From positions 1 to 54,630 of the forward strand of contig CANDEV010000017.1 in NCBI GenBank assembly GCA_947383835.1: DNA of 54,630 bases, given 5' to 3'. A program made the position numbers and the translations under genes. Position 1 is the stretch's first letter. Each line of letters starts with the position of its first letter. Shown here piece after piece: positions 24,197 to 30,839 of the stretch. The stretch comes from an uncultured Clostridia bacterium. Lineage in GTDB: Bacteria; Bacillota; Clostridia; Oscillospirales; Ruminococcaceae. Below the pieces are notes generated by a model. That model made no database searches. It was not told the DNA's origin and saw nothing but the letters and a program-made list of their open reading frames with translations.

Positions 24197-25280
24197 TAAA
24201 TATCACCTCCCGAATTTTCTTACCGACAGCCGCCACAACGGGTACGGAAACTGCGTTTCCAGCCATTTTGTAGAGCTGTCCTTCGGATATTCCGAGAGCC
24301 GATACCTTGCCGAACTGCTCGTCGGTGAAACCCTGAAGCCGCCAGCATTCTATGGGCATAAGCTTTCGCACCCTGCCTCTGTGGACTACGCCGTGCCTGT
24401 CCTGAACTGTCAGTGTAAACATAGGCTCGTTCGGCTCTTTGACCCGTCTGCCGTTTTGTCGCGTTTTTTCCTTTTGCGGATTGATCACTGCTCTCGGTTC
24501 TTCAACAAGAACTCCGGAATGTTCGCCCCTATGATTGGAAATTCCCGAATCCTGACGAGCGGTTATGCAGCGGGCATTTTCGGTAAGCTTAGGGTCGGGA
24601 TTCATATCTATGAAGTACAGTCCCGTTTTGCCGCCCCAGCCGCCCGAACCTGCACACTGCGTTACTGCTGCTCCGTCAACGGAGTAGACTCTCTGACCCT
24701 GCGATCCGTCGATAAGTTTCTCAGGATTCTTGCCTCCGCCGCTTTTGATAGGAAATATTTTTCCGGCGCATCGGAAATCAAGATATCCGACAATGAACAC
24801 CCGCTTTCTTGATTGGGGGATTTGGTAATCTGCGCTGTTAAGCACATACCACTCCAGACAATACCCCAATTCTGAAAGCGTTTCAAGAATTGTTTTGTAA
24901 GTTTCCCCCTCACCGTGTGATAACAAACCGGGTACGTTTTCAAGGATAAAAGCCGAAGGTCTTTTGGCTTTGATAATTCGGGCAATGTGATAGAACAGAG
25001 TTCCTCTTGTGTCCTCGAATCCACGCCGCTTTCCCGCAACACTGAACGGCTGGCAGGGAAAACCTCCGACAAACAAGTCGAAGTCGGGCATTTCGTCGGT
25101 ATTGATTTTTGATGCATCATTGAAAAATACCTCCTTTTCTGTGTCGTACATTGCTCTGTAGGCAGCCTCGGCATTTTTGTCGATTTCACAGAAGCCCACG
25201 CATTCGTAGCCTCCCGCAAGTTCAAGTCCCGAACGGAAACCGCCGATACCTGCAAAGCAGTCAAAATATTTTACTGTGAT
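24174..25280 (-). CDS. C5-cytosine DNA methyltransferase, non-canonical start
   Basis: 368 residues if read from ATC at 25280, five bases after GGAGG. All motifs are present: I (DCFAGIGGFRSG, residues about 7-18), IV with catalytic Cys76 in GGFPCQPFS, VI (ENVPG), VIII (QSRKRVF) and X (GNAVSVPV). The first canonical start (GTG, 25199) lies after motif I and would give a dead enzyme. Upstream of ATC the frame meets a TGA, so initiation must occur at ATC, ACA or a similar rare codon, unless the sequence has an error. It methylates cytosine in DNA; no cognate nuclease is seen. Confidence 0.85.
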   Translation of the reverse strand: MTVKYFDCFAGIGGFRSGLELAGGYECVGFCEIDKNAEAAYRAMYDTEKEVFFNDASKINTDEMPDFDLFVGGFPCQPFSVAGKRRGFEDTRGTLFYHIARIIKAKRPSAFILENVPGLLSHGEGETYKTILETLSELGYCLEWYVLNSADYQIPQSRKRVFIVGYLDFRCAGKIFPIKSGGGKNPEKLIDGSQGQRVYSVDGAAVTQCAGSGGWGGKTGLYFIDMNPDPKLTENARCITARQDSGISNHRGEHSGVLVEEPRAVINPQKEKTRQNGRRVKEPNEPMFTLTVQDRHGVVHRGRVRKLMPIECWRLQGFTDEQFGKVSALGISEGQLYKMAGNAVSVPVVAAVGKKIREVIFNEADQCE

Positions 25281-25296
25281 AAAAACCTCCTTTCAA

Positions 25297-25338
25297 GAAA
25301 AAAGGCTTTTGAAATATCACATAGACATTTCAAAAGCC
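25297..25338 (-). terminator. Strong terminator between DUF4314 and C5 methyltransferase genes
   Basis: Twelve-base arms GGCTTTTGAAAT (25304-25315) and ATTTCAAAAGCC (25327-25338), then a U tract (25303-25298) on the minus strand. It overlaps the end of the DUF4314 gene and lies only eight bases before the methyltransferase ribosome site. Confidence 0.85.
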
Positions 25339-25571
25339 GGATTTTCTTCCTGTTCGATTATTTTGTGGAAGCTGTCCGCTTCGGGACATATTCCAAGGCT
25401 GCGACCGTTGTCAAAATTGCAGTGGATCGTACCCATATCATCTACCGCAATTATCGTTCCAAGAGTTCCGGACTCAATCGGACGAGGGTCGTCGCTGCCC
25501 ATTCGGTCGAGCTGAACTCTTGTACCCGGCGGGTACTGCTCCTTCAGCCATTCAATTCTCTTGCTGTTCGT
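25317..25571 (-). CDS. DUF4314 family protein, apparent ACG start
   Basis: 84 residues from ACG at 25569-25571, eight bases after GGGAGG; the only alternative, GTG at 25580, lies inside the Shine-Dalgarno sequence and cannot be used efficiently. The DUF4314 pattern is clear: QYPPGTRVQLDRM, SGTLGTIIAVDDMGTIHCNFDNGRSLGI. The domain is a small SH3-like beta barrel common on Firmicutes ICEs, function unknown. The downstream terminator overlaps its stop. Confidence 0.8.
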   Translation of the reverse strand, partial: TNSKRIEWLKEQYPPGTRVQLDRMGSDDPRPIESGTLGTIIAVDDMGTIHCNFDNGRSLGICPEADSFHKIIEQEENPAFEMSM

Positions 25572-25604
25572 AAAAATCACCTCCCTTCGCTGCAGAATTT
25601 TTCC

Positions 25605-25985
25605 CTACATTTTTAATTCCTGAGCTATTTCCTCCCGCGCCTGAATATCCATTTCGGAAACGGTCTCCGACATCGCTTCAACACCGCGCAAATCTCGCTC
25701 TGCAAAGGCTTTGTTCGTCTCGGTGTACCCGACCCTCCACGCGCTTTCTATCTGCTCACACAGCGCGTTTACGCGCGAGATTTTGTCGTCGGGGAGAAGC
25801 CGCTCGCAAACTGTCTGTGAAACTTCCAAGTCGTTATCGGCGTAAAATTTTACGTCGATATCCTCAGTACCGCAGATGGGAATATCTCCGTTGATACCGA
25901 TACTGCCGAGGTGGTCGTACAGTTCATCTGTCGGAAGCGACATCAGCAGAGTATTTCCCTCGTGATTTACCTTAACGCTAATCAT
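25605..25985 (-). CDS. ICE protein of unknown function
   Basis: 126 residues; ATG overlaps the end of the preceding gene by four bases and follows GGAG. Soluble and acidic, with an N-terminal segment (LLMSLPTDELYDHLGSIGI) and then a helical C-terminus rich in E, R and A. It looks distantly like small antirestriction-associated proteins of ICEs, but I cannot assign it to a family. Confidence 0.6.
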   Translation of the reverse strand: MISVKVNHEGNTLLMSLPTDELYDHLGSIGINGDIPICGTEDIDVKFYADNDLEVSQTVCERLLPDDKISRVNALCEQIESAWRVGYTETNKAFAERDLRGVEAMSETVSEMDIQAREEIAQELKM

Positions 25986-26560
25986 TTTTCACTCTCCAAT
26001 TCCAAAATTTTTATACCGTTTTCAGCGACCAAAAAGCCGTTGAAAATGATGTACAATACCAAATCGTCCGCAAGCTTCTTGTCGAAAAGCTCCGCCGCAG
26101 TGATTTCGGGATTTTCCGTGTATACGGTTTTCGCCGCTTTATATATGGTATAGCTGTCCGCGGAGATACCTTTCAAATTGATTTTTCGGAAATCTACAAT
26201 TCCGTTATTTATTGCAGTCTCCGAACGTTTCCGCAAATCAAATTCCGCGGATAAAAGAAAAACGGCAGCATAAAATCTGCTGCCTCCAAAAGGATTATTT
26301 TCTATGAATTCTATGAAATATTTTTCGTGGTCGGAATCCGCAAAAAAGCTGCCCGATTTCCTATACATTGCCGTTATCCTCTCGGTAACGTCATTGCGCT
26401 TCCAACTGTAGAGCAGCTTCGCCGCGGCATTCTTGTAGTCGTGAAAACGGTCAAGCGTTACGCCGTTCACCTGAAATCCCGACCGCCGCGGTTTGAAATT
26501 AGGGACGGTCTGCATTTCCCGCTCAACACATCTCCAATATGGCGTGTTCATAAAAAGCAT
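25982..26560 (-). CDS. ICE protein of unknown function
   Basis: 192 residues; the ATG at 26560 follows GGAG in the end of the upstream gene. It is a mostly helical soluble protein without membrane segments. Visible features are an aromatic- and arginine-rich start (YWRCVEREMQ), an E-K-Y-F-I-E-F-I-E segment and a hydrophobic helix near SRFYAAVFLLSAEFDL. No motif is recognised. It is second in the long leftward operon, in the position of early-expressed ICE genes. Confidence 0.6.
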   Translation of the reverse strand: MLFMNTPYWRCVEREMQTVPNFKPRRSGFQVNGVTLDRFHDYKNAAAKLLYSWKRNDVTERITAMYRKSGSFFADSDHEKYFIEFIENNPFGGSRFYAAVFLLSAEFDLRKRSETAINNGIVDFRKINLKGISADSYTIYKAAKTVYTENPEITAAELFDKKLADDLVLYIIFNGFLVAENGIKILELESEK

Positions 26561-26561
26561 T

Positions 26562-26816
26562 CTAACTCATCTCCATTCCGAAATCTTCTTCATATTCTTC
26601 GTCAATGTCCTCCAAGGAAGTAATATTTACGTACTCGCTGATAATCGAAAGCGCCTCGCTGTAGCCGCCGGAAGCAAAAATGCGGGAACTCATTTCGCTT
26701 GCCTCAGCCGCCATGCCGTTTTCTTTCAGCGTCCTTGACGCTATACCGATAATGTTGAACACATTGCCGTCCTGACCGATCAGGGGACAATCGGGTTTGT
26801 TTCTTTCGTTTTCCAT
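26562..26816 (-). CDS. Small acidic protein, first gene of the ICE operon
   Basis: 84 residues from ATG at 26816, seven bases after GGAGG. The N-terminal part contains CPLIGQDGNVFNIIGIASRTLKE, and the C-terminal part is very acidic (DIDEEYEEDFGMEM). I recall the same G-x-D-G-N-V-F-N-I-I-G motif in small proteins of other Clostridia ICEs. A terminator-like hairpin separates it from any upstream promoter. Confidence 0.65.
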   Translation of the reverse strand: MENERNKPDCPLIGQDGNVFNIIGIASRTLKENGMAAEASEMSSRIFASGGYSEALSIISEYVNITSLEDIDEEYEEDFGMEMS

Positions 26817-26848
26817 GTACATACCTCCATAAATTTTGTGCAATAAAA

Positions 26849-26885
26849 AAAGCCATGTTAAATGGTTTACACTTAACATGACTTT
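26849..26885 (-). terminator. Attenuator-like terminator at the head of the ICE operon
   Basis: Arms around CATGTTAA (26854-26861) and TTAACATG (26873-26880), extended by flanking A-U pairs, followed by seven U on the minus strand. It lies between the region where the promoter must be and the first gene, so transcription has to read through it. Confidence 0.75.
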
Positions 26886-26900
26886 CTCTGTTTTGCACAT

Positions 26901-27251
26901 ATTTTGTTTTGAAATTTTGGTAATATTTATTTTTATGGTTCAAATCCCTTAAAAATCTTTTTTCCTATAGATTGTTGAATACCGACAATATTTTGCGATT
27001 TTTACCGATAATTTTCTACTGCCGCTATTCGGATCGGATTTCTGTACGTTTTCCATATGTTTCTTTTAATTTTGTCATTATATACAATATTATGCGAAAA
27101 ATTTTTACGAAAAGGGTTCAAATCCCTTTTTGCCCTGAAAACCCCTTAAAAATATCTACGGATTTTTACTTCGTTTTTTGGCAAAAGAATTGCCCTCAAA
27201 CCGCCTATCTAAGCCATTTGAGAGCTAAATATCTTTTTTCCTAAGGAAAGA
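26901..27251. other. A+T-rich border region between ICE and tRNA-Leu
   Basis: No gene can be supported. The phrase GGTTCAAATCCC (like a tRNA T-arm) occurs twice (about 26939 and 27116), and ATCTTTTTTCCTA occurs twice (about 26955 and 27231). This may be the element end or the remains of earlier integrations; the promoter of the leftward operon should also lie here but I could not fix it. Confidence 0.4.
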
Positions 27252-27338
27252 TGGTGCAGGTGAAGGGACTTGAACCCACACGGTATTACTACCACTAGAA
27301 CCTGAATCTAGCGCGTCTGCCTATTCCGCCACACCTGC
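27252..27338 (-). tRNA. tRNA-Leu (anticodon CAG)
   Basis: 87 bases including encoded CCA. Acceptor GCAGGTG pairs with CACCTGC. The D-arm, the anticodon stem CTAGA/TCTAG with loop TTCAGGT (anticodon CAG), a long variable arm and the T-arm GGGTTCAAGTCCC are all present. It is transcribed leftward, toward the ICE. Confidence 0.95.
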
Positions 27339-27451
27339 ATATTAAATTTTTCACATTTTTTACTCGGCTGAAATCTCCGAGAAATTTCTAACAAATTCTA
27401 TATCAAAACGGTAAAAACCGCTATGAGCCAATAATCCACTGTCGTGACGCG

Positions 27452-27490
27452 ACCCGAATCTAGCGCGTCTGCCTATTCCGCCACACCTGC
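27452..27490 (-). repeat. Truncated tRNA-Leu 5' half, copy 2
   Basis: The first 39 bases of the tRNA-Leu (acceptor strand, D-arm, 5' anticodon stem and loop) are repeated with one change; after the anticodon loop the sequence becomes CGCGTCACGACAG, unrelated to the tRNA. It starts 152 bases upstream of the intact gene and cannot make a tRNA. Confidence 0.85.
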
Positions 27491-27601
27491 ATATTAAATT
27501 TTTCACGTTTTTTACTCGACTAATAATTCTGAGGATTTTTTCAAATCCTATATCAAAACGGTAATAATCTAAATGAACAAATAAATCCACTGTCGTGACG
27601 C

Positions 27602-27641
27602 GACCTGAATCTAGCGCGTCTGCCGATTCCGCCATATCCGC
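27602..27641 (-). repeat. Truncated tRNA-Leu 5' half, copy 1
   Basis: A second, more diverged 5' half (acceptor strand begins GCGGATATGG), 151 bases upstream of copy 2. The same non-tRNA continuation CGCGTCACGACAG follows, and the spacer sequence up to the next copy is also shared, so a unit of about 151 bases is repeated in tandem. Confidence 0.85.
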
Positions 27642-27660
27642 AAAATTTACTGACTAATAT

Positions 27661-27689
27661 ATTATACTAAAATCGGGACAATTTGTCAA
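27661..27689 (-). promoter_or_regulatory. Promoter of the tRNA-Leu transcript
   Basis: TTGACA (27689-27684), 17-base spacer, TATAAT (27666-27661): full consensus on both boxes. Transcription would pass both truncated tRNA halves before reaching the intact tRNA-Leu. Confidence 0.85.
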
Positions 27690-27720
27690 GAGTATATATC
27701 GAGTTAATATTTTTTTTACA

Positions 27721-27758
27721 ATTCATTCCCTCATTAATAATTTTTGAGGGAATGAAAT
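27721..27758 (-). terminator. Terminator after the 27770-27982 gene
   Basis: ATTCATTCCCTCA (27721-27733) and TGAGGGAATGAAAT (27745-27758) form a long stem; a clear U tract is lacking on the minus strand, so termination may be partial. Confidence 0.55.
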
Positions 27759-27769
27759 TTATATTTAAA

Positions 27770-27982
27770 TTAAAGTACGGCTTCTCCTGCCTGAACCGCT
27801 GCGGAATTTGCAGTGCCGCAGCCTGAAGCGTTCTGCGCCGCCGCGATCACTCCCAGGGACTCGCCTAAATGTACAAGAAAAGCCGCAACAAGTCCTACTT
27901 CTTCGGGGGAAAGCTGGTTGTAGATTGCTGCTGCAAGCGCTGAAATAGCCACAGGCAGGGCTTCGGGACATATTTTATTCAT
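27770..27982 (-). CDS. Small Ala-rich protein (DUF6774-like)
   Basis: 70 residues from ATG at 27982; the GTG at 27994 overlaps the ribosome site. An N-terminal cysteine (NKICPEALP) leads to a hydrophobic helix (AISALAAAIYNQL), an E-E turn, a second helix with LVAAFLVHLGESLGVIAAAQ, and a Gly/Ala tail containing another cysteine. It resembles small Clostridia proteins of the DUF6774 type (name from memory). Function is not known; the two amphipathic helices could also suit a bacteriocin-like peptide, but no processing genes are adjacent. Confidence 0.6.
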   Translation of the reverse strand: MNKICPEALPVAISALAAAIYNQLSPEEVGLVAAFLVHLGESLGVIAAAQNASGCGTANSAAVQAGEAVL

Positions 27983-28162
27983 ATTATTGCACACTCCTTT
28001 TCTCGCCGATTTTACGGTTATTAGTGTTATTATATGCAGAATAAATTGTTTTGGAATTTATTTTTTGTTTTTTGTATAAAAATATTTTGTACGTCAATAT
28101 GCTGTATAAATGTGACAGACATTTGTATAATGTGTATAATTGGTGAAACTTTCATATACCTA

Positions 28163-28191
28163 TTGACAATTTCGGAAAGCTGTGGTATCAT
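28163..28191 (+). promoter_or_regulatory. Promoter of the marR-ABC exporter operon
   Basis: TTGACA (28163-28168), 17-base spacer, TATCAT (28186-28191). Confidence 0.85.
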
Positions 28192-28198
28192 ATCAAAT

Positions 28199-28236
28199 AG
28201 ATAACAAGGTTAAATGTTATCTAAGTTAATTAACTT
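28199..28236 (+). promoter_or_regulatory. Operator-like inverted repeats at the transcription start
   Basis: AGATAACA and TGTTATCT (28199-28222, eight-base spacer) form a perfect inverted repeat directly at the expected transcription start. A second palindrome, AAGTTAATTAACTT, follows at once (28223-28236). They end just before the AAGGGG ribosome site. Size and position fit a MarR-family operator used for autoregulation. Confidence 0.75.
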
Positions 28237-28251
28237 GAAGGGGATATTTAA

Positions 28252-28704
28252 ATGCAGGAAGATAAATATGCTATAGTTGAACAATTTCGACGTATGCGGC
28301 AGTTTATGAACTCCGTGCCGCTTAAAACAGGTATCTCCCACAGCGAGTTCTGCCTGCTTAATATTATTATGGACGGCAGGGACGGCATGACCGTCTCCGA
28401 GATAGCCGCGGAGCTTGACGTTACTCCGCCCGCCGTGTCGAGAAGCCTTAAATCCTTGGAGGGCAGGGGACTTATTACCCGTGAAACTAACCTGTTGAAT
28501 CGCAGGAACACTATGGTAAAGCTTACCGAAAACGGTCTTGATTTTCTCGAAAAATCAAGGCGGCAAATGGACGATCTCATGGAGTACGTCAACGGAAAAA
28601 TGGGCATGGAGCGAAAAAAACAGCTTTATGAGCTGCTTAGAGAAATGACAAATATTATCGAGAATTATGTGAAAGGAGAAAATGCCGATGATAAAAATAC
28701 TTAA
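28252..28704 (+). CDS. MarR family transcriptional regulator
   Basis: 150 residues, ATG eight bases after AAGGGG. Winged helix-turn-helix: HSEFCLLNIIM, then MTVSEIAAELDVTPPAVSRSLKSLEGRGLI (recognition helix) and the wing RRNTMVKLTENG. Dimer helices are at both ends. It overlaps the first exporter gene and its operator-like palindromes sit in front of it, so it very probably represses this operon and releases it on binding a drug or other ligand. Confidence 0.93.
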   Translation: MQEDKYAIVEQFRRMRQFMNSVPLKTGISHSEFCLLNIIMDGRDGMTVSEIAAELDVTPPAVSRSLKSLEGRGLITRETNLLNRRNTMVKLTENGLDFLEKSRRQMDDLMEYVNGKMGMERKKQLYELLREMTNIIENYVKGENADDKNT

Positions 28705-30838
28705 ACATCTGGGCAAATCATGGGTGTGGGTGCCCGTGATATTCGCGCTGCTTGTGGTGCAGGCAGTTTGCGACCTTGCTTTGCCGCAGTACACCTCCGA
28801 TATTGTGGATGTGGGTATTCAGCAGGGAGGAGTAGAAAACGCCGTGCTTGAGGAAATTTCTCCCGAAAGTATGGAAAAGCTGTTGCTGTTTGATAAGAGC
28901 AGTATGCTGTCGGAATACTACCCCGCCGGCAAGCTAACCTATGTACGGTCTGACGAAATCGAAATTGTCGAGCCGTATATCACCTACCCCGCGGCGGTAG
29001 TGTACGCTCTCGACCATATGGACAGCAGTATGCTCCCCGAGGAAGTTCAGCTTCCCGAGGGTATGACTGTTACAGATATGCTGCTTGCAATGCCCGAGGA
29101 ACAGCGTACTCCCATGATTGAGGAGATAAATAAACAATTCGAGGGCTACAGCGAGATAATGCTCTCCCAAATGGCGGTGGAATTCGCCCGCGAGGAGCTT
29201 GTCGCACAGGGCGCGGACATGAATGCCATTCAAATGAAATACATATTCGGCAAGGGTCTTGAAATGACAGGTCTCGCTCTTGCCATAATGCTTGTTACTA
29301 TCGTTGTGGGTTTCCTTGCGGCTCGTATCGCCGCGCTTTTCGGCATGACCGTCCGCGAAAAGGTTTTCCGCAGGGTCGTATCGTTCTCAAACGCCGAAAT
29401 GGATAAATTCTCCACAGCTTCGCTGATAACACGTTCCACAAACGACATTCAGCAGGTGCAAATGGTTATCGTCATGATACTTAGAATGGTTCTGTATGCG
29501 CCTATACTCGGCTTTGGAGGCATTATTAAGGTTGTCAATACAGGTACTGGTCTGGGCTGGATAATTTTTGTGGCGGTTGCGGCAATTCTGGTGCTGGTGT
29601 CGATACTGATGTCAGTTGCAATGCCGAAATTCAAGTCCATGCAGAAGCTTGTGGACAGACTTAACCTTGTAACACGTGAGATACTAACAGGTCTTCCCGT
29701 AATAAGAGCGTTCAGCCGTGAAAAGCACGAGGAGGAACGCTTCGACGCGGCAAGCAAAAATCTTATGAAAACGCAGCTTTTCACCAATAGAGTAATGTCG
29801 GTAATGTCTCCGTTTATGACTATGATAATGAACGGCATAAGCGTACTTATAGTATGGTTCGGCGCAAAGGGCATTGACAGCGGTGATATGCAGGTGGGTG
29901 ACATGATGGCTTTCCTGACATACACAATGCAGATAGTAATGTCATTCCTCATGCTGACAATGATCTCAATAATGCTGCCGAGAGCGGCTGTTTCCGCAAA
30001 CAGAATAAACGAGGTTTTGGACACGGAATCCTCCGTACTTGACAAGGAAAACGCCGCCAATGCCGGAATTACAAAGGGAAAAGTCGTTTTCGACAACGTT
30101 TCCTTTCACTATGACGGCTCGGACGAAAACGTCCTCCACAATATAAGCTTCACCGCAAACCCCGGTGAGACTACCGCCATTATCGGCAGCACGGGCAGCG
30201 GCAAGTCCACATTAATAAATCTTATCCCGAGGTTTTTCGATACAACAGAGGGTACGGTTACGGTGGACGGTGTGAACGTCCGCGACCTTTCAATGCATTA
30301 TCTCCGTGAGAATATCGGTATAGTACCTCAAAAGGGCGTTTTGTTCAGCGGCACGGTAAATTCCAACTTAAGCTTCGGCTGCGAAAACGCCACACAAGAG
30401 CAGCTTACAGAGGCGGCGGAAATCGCGCAGGCAACGGAATTTATAGAAGCAAAGCCCGAGAAGTACGAAAGCCCCATTTCGCAGGGCGGTACCAACGTTT
30501 CGGGCGGACAGAAGCAGCGTTTATCCATAGCGAGGGCGGTTGCGAAAAAGCCGAAAATCTATATTTTCGACGATAGCTTTTCCGCTTTGGACTATAAGAC
30601 AGACGCAGCTCTGCGAAAGGATTTGAGCGAAAAAGTCGCCGATTCCACGGTGATAATCGTTGCACAGCGTATCAGCACCATACTTCACGCCGAGCGTATC
30701 ATTGTTCTTGACGAGGGAAAAATCGCAGGTATCGGTACTCACAAAGAACTGCTGAAAAACTGCGAGGTATATAAACAGATAGCCTCCTCACAGCTTTCCG
30801 AGGAGGAGCTTAACAATACGGGAAAGGAGAGTGAGTGA
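28688..30838 (+). CDS. ABC exporter subunit with degenerate ATP site
   Basis: 716 residues from ATG at 28688, nine bases after GGAG and inside the marR end. The transmembrane domain has six helices with an unusually large extracellular insert of about 125 residues between helices 1 and 2 (acidic, E/P-rich). The nucleotide domain has Walker A GSTGSGKST at residue 500 and signature VSGGQ. However, the catalytic glutamate after Walker B is replaced by D629, and the H-loop His by Q660. It is thus the catalytically impaired partner of a heterodimeric exporter (BmrC/TM287 type) and pairs with the next gene. Confidence 0.92.
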   Translation: MIKILKHLGKSWVWVPVIFALLVVQAVCDLALPQYTSDIVDVGIQQGGVENAVLEEISPESMEKLLLFDKSSMLSEYYPAGKLTYVRSDEIEIVEPYITYPAAVVYALDHMDSSMLPEEVQLPEGMTVTDMLLAMPEEQRTPMIEEINKQFEGYSEIMLSQMAVEFAREELVAQGADMNAIQMKYIFGKGLEMTGLALAIMLVTIVVGFLAARIAALFGMTVREKVFRRVVSFSNAEMDKFSTASLITRSTNDIQQVQMVIVMILRMVLYAPILGFGGIIKVVNTGTGLGWIIFVAVAAILVLVSILMSVAMPKFKSMQKLVDRLNLVTREILTGLPVIRAFSREKHEEERFDAASKNLMKTQLFTNRVMSVMSPFMTMIMNGISVLIVWFGAKGIDSGDMQVGDMMAFLTYTMQIVMSFLMLTMISIMLPRAAVSANRINEVLDTESSVLDKENAANAGITKGKVVFDNVSFHYDGSDENVLHNISFTANPGETTAIIGSTGSGKSTLINLIPRFFDTTEGTVTVDGVNVRDLSMHYLRENIGIVPQKGVLFSGTVNSNLSFGCENATQEQLTEAAEIAQATEFIEAKPEKYESPISQGGTNVSGGQKQRLSIARAVAKKPKIYIFDDSFSALDYKTDAALRKDLSEKVADSTVIIVAQRISTILHAERIIVLDEGKIAGIGTHKELLKNCEVYKQIASSQLSEEELNNTGKESE

Positions 30839-30839
30839 T

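Noticed and set aside
26972..27244. Plus-strand frame of 90 codons in the ICE border region
   Set aside because: Composition follows local A+T content, no ribosome site, no recognisable protein pattern.
27360..27635. Open frame of 91 codons on the minus strand with a GGIGRRARFGS segment
   Set aside because: It is the translation of truncated tRNA-Leu sequence and spacer; such frames are a known annotation artefact, and it has no ribosome site.
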